From: Bacillota bacterium
GTDB lineage: Bacteria; Bacillota; Clostridia; Saccharofermentanales; Fastidiosipilaceae
Direction of reading: 5' to 3'
DNA: 30,419 nt
NCBI GenBank assembly: GCA_023388435.1
Contig: JAEWGG010000022.1
Location: forward strand, 1-30,419
Below, in pieces: positions 22,768-30,405 of the stretch (position 1 is the stretch's first letter; the number at the start of each line of letters is the position of its first letter). The notes under the pieces were generated by a model. That model made no database searches and was not told the DNA's origin. It saw only the letters and a list, made by a program, of their open reading frames with translations. The translations under genes and the position numbers were made by a program.

Positions 22768-23391
22768 TCATTTTTCTGCCAGGATCATGATCCTCGGCTT
22801 TTTCTCATGATGCTGCTGTTTCAAGATCGTAAAGCCCGCCCTCTTCAGGGCGTCGACAATCTGCTCTGGCGTATACAAATTCATCCCCTCAATAATTTTT
22901 TCAAACTTCTGACTGACGGCATCTTGGCCATCCGACTCGTTGACAATCAGAAACCGTCCCCCTGCTTGTAAAATTCTTCTGACCTCTGTGAAACAGTGCT
23001 CCAGGCCTGGCCAGAAATAAATGGTTTCAAAAGCTGTCGCCAGAGCATACTTGCCCTCACTGAGATCGAGAGCCGAGACATCTCCTAGCTGCACTGAGCA
23101 GCGCCCTTCCGCACAGGCTGCCTTGTTGAGCTCAGCGCTCTGCTCTACAGCCAGAGCTGAATGGTCCATAGCGGTCACATGAGCACGGGGATAGCGTTTC
23201 AGGACTTCAGCCACATTGCGCCCACCACCGCAGCCCAGGTCCACGATCTCTGCCGGCGCTTCTTGTTCCAATTGATCCAGGGCCCAATCGGCCATTCTGG
23301 CATGTCCATGGTTCATTCCTTTTAGCATCAGCTTTCCAAGAAAGCCCTCCGGTTTTCTTGTCTGACTTACATAGTTTCGAAACAGTCCCAT
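22768..23391 (-). CDS. Class I SAM-dependent methyltransferase
   Basis: A 207-residue protein with a Rossmann methyltransferase core. Motif I is EIVDLGCGGGRN (about 48-59). The acidic end of strand 2 is AMDHS, motif II is QLGDVSALDL, and RILQAGGRFLIVNE is the usual strand-5 region. The substrate cannot be told; a small molecule is more likely than RNA or DNA. The frame is open to a TTG at 23409, but ATG 23391 is preferred because GGGAGG lies 10 nt upstream. It has its own promoter (23501-23529) and a palindrome beside it, so a local regulator is likely. Its GC is between the ATPase gene and the core genes. Confidence 0.85.
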   Translation of the reverse strand: MGLFRNYVSQTRKPEGFLGKLMLKGMNHGHARMADWALDQLEQEAPAEIVDLGCGGGRNVAEVLKRYPRAHVTAMDHSALAVEQSAELNKAACAEGRCSVQLGDVSALDLSEGKYALATAFETIYFWPGLEHCFTEVRRILQAGGRFLIVNESDGQDAVSQKFEKIIEGMNLYTPEQIVDALKRAGFTILKQQHHEKKPRIMILAEK

Positions 23392-23483
23392 CGGCCTCAA
23401 TCCTCCCAAGTCAGCTAAGTCATGGAGCTCAGACTAGGTCTGGTCTCTTATGGCTACAGCCTGCCCATCGACACTAGTTGTCT

Positions 23484-23495
23484 TAAGTTAACTTA
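23484..23495. promoter_or_regulatory. 12-bp perfect palindrome at the methyltransferase start site
   Basis: TAAGTTAACTTA is fully self-complementary. It lies 6-17 nt downstream of the -10 box of the methyltransferase promoter, which is where a repressor would block transcription. Confidence 0.5.
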
Positions 23496-23500
23496 CGTCG

Positions 23501-23529
23501 ATTATAGACCTCTACCAGTCCTGTCGCAA
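23501..23529 (-). promoter_or_regulatory. Promoter of the methyltransferase gene
   Basis: Reading leftward, TTGCGA (23529-23524), a 17-bp spacer and a perfect TATAAT (23506-23501) form a sigma-A-type promoter about 110 nt before the start codon. Confidence 0.72.
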
Positions 23530-23591
23530 GCTGTCTTCGCTCCCGCGACAAGTCCACGACTTCTGCCAGACGGCCACGCCCGCAATTGTGC

Positions 23592-23834
23592 TCAATCCAG
23601 GAGCTGGTAGAGCTCCTGGGCCTCCTCTTTGCGCACGTGCTCCTGGAGACTTAAGACTCGGAAGCGGACAGTCTGACTGGGGTAGTTGAGGGCCACGACA
23701 TCCCCCACCTTCAGGCTGGTAGAGGCCTTGGCCACCCGCTCATTCACCGTCGCCCGCCCCTTGTCGCAGAGTTCATTGGCCACGGTTCGCCGCTTGATAA
23801 TTCGGGATACTTTCAGAAACTTATCCAGACGCAT
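23592..23834 (-). CDS. rqcP: S4-domain RNA-binding protein RqcP
   Basis: An 80-residue protein consisting of one S4 RNA-binding domain, MRLDKFLKVSRIIKRRTVANELCDKGRATVNERVAKAS at its head. This is the RqcP (YabO) subfamily. It works with RqcH on stalled 50S subunits to add C-terminal alanine tails in ribosome-associated quality control. The start has GAGGAGG 8 nt upstream. It follows the small orphan gene by 42 nt and is probably the last gene of the leftward hexokinase set. The usual neighbours (mazG, divIC, spoIIE region) are not here. Confidence 0.9.
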   Translation of the reverse strand: MRLDKFLKVSRIIKRRTVANELCDKGRATVNERVAKASTSLKVGDVVALNYPSQTVRFRVLSLQEHVRKEEAQELYQLLD

Positions 23835-23876
23835 GGCCTGTCCTCCTCATTTATTCTGGTAAAAACGCGCCGCAAA

Positions 23877-24134
23877 CTAAGCCAGGTAGCGCAGCACACA
23901 GCGCTCAAAATACACGGTCTCCAGGAATTGCTCCTGCCGAAAGATGGTCTGATGGTAGGCTGCCAGTTCCTTGCTGTTGTGGGGCATCCAGAGGGGGATG
24001 GGAATCTGCAGCTCCCGACAGGCCCGAATCAGGCAGGCTTCCAAGCGCTTGTGAAAGGGTTCCTGGCTCCGATCCTCCTGGCTGCTCTGGCCACGGAGAT
24101 GTCCGCCCTGGTAGATGCTCAATTCAATTTCCAT
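23877..24134 (-). CDS. Small protein of unknown function
   Basis: An 85-residue protein that I do not recognise. It begins MEIELSIYQGG and has a predicted helical middle (FHKRLEACLIRACRELQIP) and an aromatic, charged end (TVYFERCVLRYLA). It has no signal peptide or membrane segment. Its ATG lies 4 nt after the stop of the acyltransferase-like gene, and the likely ribosome binding site (AGGGGGA) is inside that gene, so translation looks coupled. The tight arrangement supports a real gene rather than a chance frame. Confidence 0.6.
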   Translation of the reverse strand: MEIELSIYQGGHLRGQSSQEDRSQEPFHKRLEACLIRACRELQIPIPLWMPHNSKELAAYHQTIFRQEQFLETVYFERCVLRYLA

Positions 24135-24138
24135 CTAG

Positions 24139-25032
24139 CTAGCAGTCCCCCTGCACCAGGCTCTGGTCCAGCTCCTCGCCCCGCAGGCTCCCCCGCTCTT
24201 CCAGCAACTCGGGCTGGTCCAGGAGAGACTGGAAGTACTTCAGAGTTTTTACGAGGTAGTAACCGTCGCAGATGCGCTCATCAATGGTCAGGGCCAGGTC
24301 CACAACCTTGCGCCAGACCAGCTGATCCCCCTCACCACGGCAGGGCTGCTCGTAAGGGCGGCCGATGGTCATAAAAATGGAATTCGTCCCAAACTCATAG
24401 AGATGGTGAAAGACGGCCTCTGAACCGAGGGTGCCCAGGTGGGAGATAAAGATCGTCGAATAGAAGGGCAGCATCTCGATCATGCTCTTCGGCATCATTC
24501 CGTTAAAGTCCAACCACGTCAGGATGCGATAGAGGCAGCGGATGCTCCAACGCGGATAGTGGCTCAGGTGGCGAATCAGCTTGTCGTCTGACTTGAGCTC
24601 ACCATTTTTCAGCTTGCGGATATGCTGGTCCATGGCCTCCTTAACATCCATGATTGTATCTCCTGGATTGAGGGCTACACGGGCCACGGACTCCTCGCCG
24701 TCATCTGTCATTTTTTGCTTGACGACATAGAGGACCTCAAAATTCTTGTGCTCGTAGAGCCTCCGCCCAGCGACAAAACGATTGACGTGGGGCCGGGCCT
24801 CAACGGTCTTGAGCATGGCCGCGACAATCACATTGAATAAGGTGATGCGCTGGCCCTTGCGGCGCTTGTCGATGATGTATTTCTGTATGGGCTCCAGCGG
24901 CACAGTCATCTTGTAGTAGACGCAGGACTCATTCCGGTGGCGCATCACATAGGGCATGATGTGCATCATCGGATCTCCGCCACGCACCAGATTGCCGTCG
25001 CTTCGCTTCTTTGTTAAACCCAGAAAACCCAT
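24139..25032 (-). CDS. Stand-alone 2-oxoacid dehydrogenase E2/CAT-fold protein lacking the catalytic His
   Basis: A 297-residue protein with the chloramphenicol acetyltransferase-like catalytic fold of E2 components but without lipoyl or peripheral-subunit domains. The middle and end (FISHLGTLGSEAVFHHLYEFGTNSIFMTIGRP; LALTIDERICDGYYLVKTL) align well with E2 C-termini. The active-site motif, normally DHRxxDG, is DERICDG (251-257), with Glu252 replacing the general-base His. Normal CoA acyltransfer is therefore unlikely. The start has AAAGGAAG about 11 nt upstream. It lies 64 nt after the hexokinase gene and is coupled to the small gene downstream. No E1, E3 or lipoate gene is nearby, so a pyruvate dehydrogenase role is not supported. 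Confidence 0.78.
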   Translation of the reverse strand: MGFLGLTKKRSDGNLVRGGDPMMHIMPYVMRHRNESCVYYKMTVPLEPIQKYIIDKRRKGQRITLFNVIVAAMLKTVEARPHVNRFVAGRRLYEHKNFEVLYVVKQKMTDDGEESVARVALNPGDTIMDVKEAMDQHIRKLKNGELKSDDKLIRHLSHYPRWSIRCLYRILTWLDFNGMMPKSMIEMLPFYSTIFISHLGTLGSEAVFHHLYEFGTNSIFMTIGRPYEQPCRGEGDQLVWRKVVDLALTIDERICDGYYLVKTLKYFQSLLDQPELLEERGSLRGEELDQSLVQGDC

Positions 25033-25096
25033 GTATTCCCGTACTTCCTTTATTCCAAATTCCCGTTGGCTGGACGGACCTTCGCAGCAACTGCCG

Positions 25097-26428
25097 TCAG
25101 CGCCCGCTCAGCACCGCCAGGGCCGAACCCAGGAGGTTGCTGTTCCTGGACTCGAAGCAGTCCACATAGTAGGCGCAGTGGCCCCGCAGCCAAGCCTCAA
25201 TATAATAGTCAATGCGATGTCGCAGCCGCCAGGACTTGCTGTAGCTCGAACCATCAATGGTCAGCGCCACAGGGTCCAGAGGCGAACGCCCCGCCGCACA
25301 CTGCTCCAGAGTGGCCGCCAGATTGGCTGTAATCAGTCGCGCCTGACGCTCCTCCATATTCTCAATCAGACCATAGATACGGCAGAGATCCTGGTCGCCC
25401 TCAGCGAGATCGTGCAGGAGGCCTGCCGCCTGCGGATGACGGAGAAAGTCATCAATCGCCCGGCTGTCCAGGGCCTTTAGAGCGCCTCTCTCCAGACGCC
25501 TGCAGGCCGCTGCGCTCAAGAGTCCAGCCTGGGCCGCAGCCTCGATGCAGAGTTCCAGCTGCTGGGCCTTATAGCGCCCTGAGAGCATCTTCTCAAAGAG
25601 GTGGTCCCCAGGGAGCTGGGAGCGGGCATCCAGGCTGCGATCAATCTCTGATCGCCGCTGTATGGCATAGGTCCCCGACTCCATATTGATCAACATTCGG
25701 GACTCTGGGTCGTGCTCCGAACGGTAGGCCGCATCCAGCTTGCCTAAATTGCCCAGACGCTCCATATAGGCCGTGTTCGTTCCCGTACCCAGAATGAAGC
25801 CGATGTAGGAGCTGTAGGGTCCCCCATGCAAGCGGACCACGCCGCCCAGCAGGGCCGCCGTCGTGTCATTGAGCACGCAGGTCTCCAGCCGATCATCCAG
25901 GCCCTGACGGCGGAGGGCTGCCTTGAGGCCCTCCCCCAGGTAGGTCCCCTCGACCTCTGGCAAGTCGATTTCTTTACTGAAGCGCCGGACCAGGCCATCC
26001 CGATTCGGCTGGATGTCCGCCACAAAAGAGAAGCAGAGTCCCAGCTCGCGGCTCTCTCCCAAGAGCGGCAGGAGGGGGGCCAGAAGCCGGTCATAGAAGG
26101 CCTCCTGATTCAAGTCCTCCCCTACCCCTGGCATGGTCTGCTGGCTGAGGCCCTGAATCTCCGCCTGCCCCTCCGCATCGAAGCGGACCAGGGCGGCACG
26201 GAGATTGCTGCCGCCAGCATCCATCACCAGGGCCTGTCGCTCCCGAGGCAGCTGGCCGTCGAAGAGTATGTAGGAGGGCAGCACATACATGTCCTCCTGC
26301 TCGCGGTCCAGCCCCTGGCGCAGATTCGCCAAAAAGGCCGCCGTCTCCTGGGCGATGTCCACCTGCTCAGCCCGATGTCCCAGACCTTCCAGGAACTGAC
26401 AAAGGGCTCGGTCATTCTGGTACAGCAT
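25097..26428 (-). CDS. Eukaryotic-type hexokinase
   Basis: A 443-residue member of the hexokinase_1/hexokinase_2 family, rather than the bacterial ROK or Glk families. The phosphate loop is LVMDAGGSNLRAAL (67-80). Then come FSFVADIQPNRDGLVRRFSK (133-152), NDTTAALLG (187-195, catalytic Asp188), GFILGTGTNTAYME (210-223) and INMESGTY (247-254, sugar-binding Glu250). It phosphorylates glucose or related hexoses with ATP in the cytoplasm. The frame is open to 26842, but the upstream part overlaps the lipoprotein gene and its terminator. ATG 26428, with a double GGAGGGAGGAG ribosome binding site, is the start. It probably heads the set leading to rqcP. Confidence 0.9.
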   Translation of the reverse strand: MLYQNDRALCQFLEGLGHRAEQVDIAQETAAFLANLRQGLDREQEDMYVLPSYILFDGQLPRERQALVMDAGGSNLRAALVRFDAEGQAEIQGLSQQTMPGVGEDLNQEAFYDRLLAPLLPLLGESRELGLCFSFVADIQPNRDGLVRRFSKEIDLPEVEGTYLGEGLKAALRRQGLDDRLETCVLNDTTAALLGGVVRLHGGPYSSYIGFILGTGTNTAYMERLGNLGKLDAAYRSEHDPESRMLINMESGTYAIQRRSEIDRSLDARSQLPGDHLFEKMLSGRYKAQQLELCIEAAAQAGLLSAAACRRLERGALKALDSRAIDDFLRHPQAAGLLHDLAEGDQDLCRIYGLIENMEERQARLITANLAATLEQCAAGRSPLDPVALTIDGSSYSKSWRLRHRIDYYIEAWLRGHCAYYVDCFESRNSNLLGSALAVLSGR

Positions 26429-26525
26429 GGGGCTGCTCCTCCCTCCTCTGGCATCCGTCAATCGCTGGGGCCTTCTGAAGTCCCAGCGTATTCGTTTAAG
26501 TTTAACACAGCTGACCTGGGCTGCG

Positions 26526-26566
26526 AAAAAAATCAGGCCACCCCACCCGCGGGCAGGACGGCCTGA
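26526..26566 (-). terminator. Terminator of the ABC importer operon
   Basis: Reading leftward, TCAGGCC (26566-26560) pairs with GGCCTGA (26539-26533) around a GC-rich loop with its own CCCGCGGG. A run of seven T (26532-26526) follows. It lies 24 nt beyond the lipoprotein stop. Confidence 0.88.
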
Positions 26567-26589
26567 CAAGAAGCCCCAAAGGCCTTCGC

Positions 26590-27735
26590 TTACTTCAGGT
26601 TCGGAAAGCCTTCCAGCAGGGAGTCGAGCTGCTTGTCCGTCAGTTCGACCTGGTAGAAAAGCTTGTAGAAATTCCGGAACTCCGTGCGCAGGTCCAGCTG
26701 GTACTGATCGGGATAAAGGAGCTGGCCCAGCCATGAGATGCCCAGAATACGGTTGACCGAAGGCGGGTTGGACAGAACTCCATACGGGGCAGTGGGCTGC
26801 AGGACCAGCTGGGCGCCCGTCTGCTGGAGGTAGTCCTGCCACTGGCTGTCAGCCTGCATGGTCTCCAGCAGCTGGGGATTGTCCACCAGGATGTACTTCG
26901 GCTTCCAGCTGAGCAGCTGCTCGAAGCTCACCTCCGAGCCACCGCCGCGGCTCGCAGCCTTGACTTTTGCCACATTGTCCGCACCGACCAGCTGGAGGAC
27001 TTCCGCCTGGAAGGACTCCTCGGCGTTGGTGTTGAGGCCCTTGTCGCCCATGGCCCAATACACCGGAATCTTCTCCCCCTCCTTCAGGCTCTCACGGACT
27101 TTTTTGGCCCGCTCGAGGACCTGCTCACAATAAGCGGCCAGCTCCGAGGTCTTGCCTGGCTCATTGAAGAGCTCGGCCAGTTTCTGATAGGTTTTGGGCA
27201 TTTCTGGAAGCCGGGCCTCAACGAAGGCCGTCGGGATCTCCAGCTTCTTCTGCACCCCGTCCATATCCTCTTTCATCGTCTTCTTGGCCTCGCCGATGTC
27301 GACGATCAGATCCGGTTGGGCGGCCAGGAGATTCTCCATGTTCAGAGAGCCCTTGCCCCCGTAAAACTGGCCAAATTCTGGAAGCTTATGGTATTTTTCT
27401 GGAAAGTACTCCAGCTGATTCTTGCCGAAGGCCTTGGCCAGGCCGGCCAGCTTGTCGGGATAGGCCGTGTAGAGAACAACCTGGGCCAGGGGGCCAGAGG
27501 GGGCCACTTTCTGAATCTGCTGGGGCAGCGTAATTTCACGGCCCACCGAATCCGTAAACCTGCGATCCTGGGCCTGGGTCGCCGGAGCCTCGCTCGTACT
27601 TGTCTGAGTGCCAGAGCTGCTCTGACTGCCAGACTCCTGAACCGGCTTCTGCTCCGTCTTACAGCCTACCAGCAGGGGCAGGGTCAGGCTGAGGGCCAGG
27701 ATGCTGGTCGCCAGGCGGAATCCTAGTTTTTTCAT
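26590..27735 (-). CDS. ABC transporter substrate-binding lipoprotein (iron-complex/cobalamin type)
   Basis: A 381-residue lipoprotein. The signal peptide MKKLGFRLATSILALSLTLPLLVGC ends in lipobox LVGC, followed by a Ser/Thr/Gln-rich linker. The mature part is a PF01497-type (TroA-like) binding protein: FTDSVGREITLP near 60, LLAAQPDLIVDIG, LLSWKPKYILVDNP. It captures a metal chelate such as siderophore, heme or cobamide outside the cell and delivers it to the permease. The start at 27735 overlaps the ATPase stop (ATGA). A longer frame to 27777 lacks a ribosome binding site. The ligand is not visible from sequence. Confidence 0.88.
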   Translation of the reverse strand: MKKLGFRLATSILALSLTLPLLVGCKTEQKPVQESGSQSSSGTQTSTSEAPATQAQDRRFTDSVGREITLPQQIQKVAPSGPLAQVVLYTAYPDKLAGLAKAFGKNQLEYFPEKYHKLPEFGQFYGGKGSLNMENLLAAQPDLIVDIGEAKKTMKEDMDGVQKKLEIPTAFVEARLPEMPKTYQKLAELFNEPGKTSELAAYCEQVLERAKKVRESLKEGEKIPVYWAMGDKGLNTNAEESFQAEVLQLVGADNVAKVKAASRGGGSEVSFEQLLSWKPKYILVDNPQLLETMQADSQWQDYLQQTGAQLVLQPTAPYGVLSNPPSVNRILGISWLGQLLYPDQYQLDLRTEFRNFYKLFYQVELTDKQLDSLLEGFPNLK

Positions 27736-28625
27736 CGTCTTCCTCTCTTTTCTAAGGGGGCACTCGCACTGGGGCACTCCCGTTCTATCTCCTCCCGCAC
27801 GGGGACAAAGATGGCTTCTCCCGTCTCCTGAATGTGACAGGTGGACAGTGGAAAATGGTACATGCGGCTCAGCAGCTCGGCCTGGAGGCAGTCCGCCACC
27901 GCTCCCTGGGCCAGCAATTCGCCGCGGTCGAAGAGCAGGGCCTCATCGGCAAAAATCCGCGCATGCTCAGGATTGTGGGTCGAAAAAAGCACAAGCCTTC
28001 CCTGACGGGCCAGCTGCCGGGCCTGGCAGAGCAGGCGCATCTGGTTGCCATAGTCCAGACTGGAACAGGGCTCGTCCATCAGGAGGATGGGGGAGGCCTG
28101 GCAGACGGCTCTGGCGATGAGCACGAGCTGGCGCTCGCCTCCCGACAGTTCCTGGACATTGCGCGCGGCCAGATGCCCGATGCCCAGCTCCGCCATGGCT
28201 TCCTGGGCCAGACGCTCATCCTCGGCACTGGGCCGCTCCCAGTAGTTCAGGCCTGCGCTACGGCCCATCAAGACCATTTCCTGGGCGCTAAACGGCAGGG
28301 CCTGGCGCTCGGCCTGTGGGATGTAGGCCATGTACTGGGCCCTCTGGCGCAGGCTGAGCCGGGAGAGTTCCTGACCCTGGACCCAGATCTGGCCCTCCTG
28401 GAGGGGCAAGAGTCCCAGAAGGAGGCGAAAGAGGGTACTCTTCCCTGCCCCATTAGAACCGAGAATAGCCACCATACGACCGCCCCGCAGGTCCAGGTCA
28501 AGAGGACGGAGGGCCGGGGCCTGCTGGAATCGGTAGCGGTAGGCAAGGCCCTGGGCCCGCAGACTCAAACCCGCCCCCAGGGGCATTGAGGAGCCCTGCC
28601 TGGACCTTTTCTGCTCCTCAGTCAT
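27732..28625 (-). CDS. ABC transporter ATP-binding protein (FecE/BtuD type)
   Basis: A 297-residue cytoplasmic ATPase that powers the importer. Walker A is GSNGAGKST (56-64), the signature LSGGERQ (160-166), Walker B ILLMDEP (180-186) and the switch histidine is in STHN (His217). ATG 28625 has GGAGG at 8-nt spacing and overlaps the permease stop by 4 nt. The C-terminus carries about 50 extra residues after the core, as in FecE/FhuC relatives. It is encoded between permease and binding protein with 4-nt overlaps on both sides, indicating one transcript. Confidence 0.92.
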   Translation of the reverse strand: MTEEQKRSRQGSSMPLGAGLSLRAQGLAYRYRFQQAPALRPLDLDLRGGRMVAILGSNGAGKSTLFRLLLGLLPLQEGQIWVQGQELSRLSLRQRAQYMAYIPQAERQALPFSAQEMVLMGRSAGLNYWERPSAEDERLAQEAMAELGIGHLAARNVQELSGGERQLVLIARAVCQASPILLMDEPCSSLDYGNQMRLLCQARQLARQGRLVLFSTHNPEHARIFADEALLFDRGELLAQGAVADCLQAELLSRMYHFPLSTCHIQETGEAIFVPVREEIERECPSASAPLEKRGRR

Positions 28626-29659
28626 GCGCTCCGCCTCCCCTCTCTGCAAATCAGATAAAGAAAGAAGGGGGCACCGACAAAGGCGGTGAGAATACCCAAG
28701 GGAATCTCACTCTCAGCCAGGAGGCGGGAAAGGTCGTCGACAAGCAGCATGAATGAGGCCCCCAATAGGGCCGTGGCGGGCAGCATGCGGCGGTGTTCCG
28801 CCCCCAGAATGAGGCGGGCAAAGTGTGGGATGACCAGGCCCACCCAGGCGATCATACCGCTGACCGCCACCGCAGCGGCAGTATTCAGCGTCGCCGCCAG
28901 CAGGAGTATCAGACGCAGGCGGGGCACCTCCAAGCCCAGACTCCGCGCCGCATCGTCCCCCATACTGAGGAGATTCAGAGGCCAGGCCAGAAGGATAATC
29001 GTTGCCGAACCCAGGCTGATCAGCAGTAGGGCTATACTGTAGCTCTCCTGGTAGGTACCATTCAGGGAGCCCATCAGCCAGTAGGTGATCGCAGGCAGTT
29101 GGTTCTGAGTATCGGCCGCGTACTTTAAGAAGGAGAGCAGGGCGGAAAAGAGCGCGGACACGATGATACCTGTCAGAATCAGACCCAGGATACGTTCAAC
29201 CCGGGCCCGGCGGGCGACCAGCATGACCAGGACGATGCTCAACATGCCGAAGGCGAAGGCAAAGGCCGAGATCATGAAGGCCCCCAGACCGAGAAGTATG
29301 GCCAGGGCCGCCCCGAAGCCCGCCCCTGAAGAGGCCCCCAGAACATCGGGTGAAACCAGGGGATTGCGAAAAATGGCCTGGAAGCTGGCCCCCGACAGGG
29401 AGAGACCCGCACCCACTACCAGCCCCAGGAGGATGCGCGGCATGCGAATATTCCAGAAAGCCAGGGTCGCCGCCCTCGGAAGCTGGATCTCGGCCCCAGT
29501 CAGCCGCGCCCAGACCAGGCTCAGAATGTCGCGGAGGCTGAGCGGATACTTGCCCAGGGCCGCAGAGAGAAAAAAGATTCCAAGCAGCAGGGCGAGCAGC
29601 AGGAACAGACCCATGCGGGCCCGCCCTGAAGCGGCAGGTTTCAGCCCCAGTTCGCTCAC
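28622..29659 (-). CDS. ABC transporter permease (FecCD/BtuC family)
   Basis: A 345-residue membrane protein with about nine to ten helices of the FecCD family. Typical segments are IRMPRILLGLVVGAGLSLSGASFQAIFRNPLVSPDVLGASSGAGFGA, LMGSLNGTYQ, SMGDDAARSLGLEV (the coupling region), WVGLVIPHFARLILGAEHRRMLP and the C-terminal IPLGILTAFVGAPFFLYL. The family works as a homodimer with a BtuD-like ATPase. The start is taken as GTG 29659, which overlaps the upstream TGA (GTGA), matching the 4-nt overlaps of the next two genes. An ATG at residue 16 is the alternative; a TTG at 29680 is unlikely. Confidence 0.9.
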   Translation of the reverse strand: MSELGLKPAASGRARMGLFLLLALLLGIFFLSAALGKYPLSLRDILSLVWARLTGAEIQLPRAATLAFWNIRMPRILLGLVVGAGLSLSGASFQAIFRNPLVSPDVLGASSGAGFGAALAILLGLGAFMISAFAFAFGMLSIVLVMLVARRARVERILGLILTGIIVSALFSALLSFLKYAADTQNQLPAITYWLMGSLNGTYQESYSIALLLISLGSATIILLAWPLNLLSMGDDAARSLGLEVPRLRLILLLAATLNTAAAVAVSGMIAWVGLVIPHFARLILGAEHRRMLPATALLGASFMLLVDDLSRLLAESEIPLGILTAFVGAPFFLYLICREGRRSA

Positions 29660-30405
29660 AGCTTCACACCCCGTTCCCAATCCCAGATCTGGCCCCTCGT
29701 GCCCAGTACATGGTACAGCTCCTCCCAGGCCTCCACTGCCCGGCGACGGGCCTCAGCAGAAAATTTTCCCCGTTCCAGAAGCTGGCATAAGTGTTTCCGG
29801 GGCTTCAGGACCACCCGATAGCGCTGGGCCTGAGTCAGACAGGCGAGCAGACTCTGGACGAAATCTCGGTCCACCAGTTCTGGACCGCCCAGCTCATCCA
29901 GATAGAGCAGGGCCTCCGAAGTGGACAGCTCCGCCTCCCACAGGCTAGAGGCCTGGGTCAGGCCCCTGCTCATTCTGGACTGCCCACAGTCTCTCAGCTC
30001 CTGGGCCTCCTGCCCCACCTGCCAGCTGTGGAGGACAGGAACTTCCCCCGCGCCCTCCACCATCTCGGCAGGAAGGTAGAGCAGACTGTCGAGCGTCTCT
30101 CGCAGTTCCAGACCCGCGCCCAGGACCCGTGTTAAGAGCTGGCGGCAGAAGCCAGGGCCCTGCTCAAGACCGGCTTCCAGCTCCCCCCGCAAGTCCGCCA
30201 GAGCTCCGGCAAAAGGAGCCAGGCGCAGATGCAAACAGGACGCCAGGACCCTGGCGTCCGCGTGTACGAAGCATCCAGGTCGGCCCTCAAGACGCGCGGT
30301 CCACGAGCCACAACAAGACAGCCCCTGGCCCAGTAGCCAGTGGCTGTATAAAAGAAAGGTAGATTTCCCAGAAGCACTGCTTCCTGTCAGACATAGACGC
30401 TGCAT
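29656..30405 (-). CDS. P-loop NTPase resembling THEP1/DUF2478, linked to the importer
   Basis: A 249-residue P-loop protein. Walker A is TGSSASGKST (7-16). A Walker-B-like strand LLYLDELGGPEL (166-177) is followed by DFVQSLLACLTQAQRYRVVLK. This DE-GG-EL pattern, with its spacing to 'F...L...L', is typical of nucleoside-triphosphatase THEP1 and the related DUF2478 proteins. DUF2478 often accompanies molybdate or other metal transport genes. The ribosome binding site GGAGG is 7 nt upstream, at the right edge of the window. It heads the importer operon visible here and overlaps the permease by 4 nt. Its function in uptake is unknown; metal-cofactor handling or regulation are guesses. Confidence 0.72.
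   Translation of the reverse strand: MQRLCLTGSSASGKSTFLLYSHWLLGQGLSCCGSWTARLEGRPGCFVHADARVLASCLHLRLAPFAGALADLRGELEAGLEQGPGFCRQLLTRVLGAGLELRETLDSLLYLPAEMVEGAGEVPVLHSWQVGQEAQELRDCGQSRMSRGLTQASSLWEAELSTSEALLYLDELGGPELVDRDFVQSLLACLTQAQRYRVVLKPRKHLCQLLERGKFSAEARRRAVEAWEELYHVLGTRGQIWDWERGVKL

Noticed and set aside
26429..26842. N-terminal extension of the hexokinase frame
   Set aside because: It runs through the importer terminator and overlaps the lipoprotein gene. The ATG at 26428 has a strong ribosome binding site and fits the family start.
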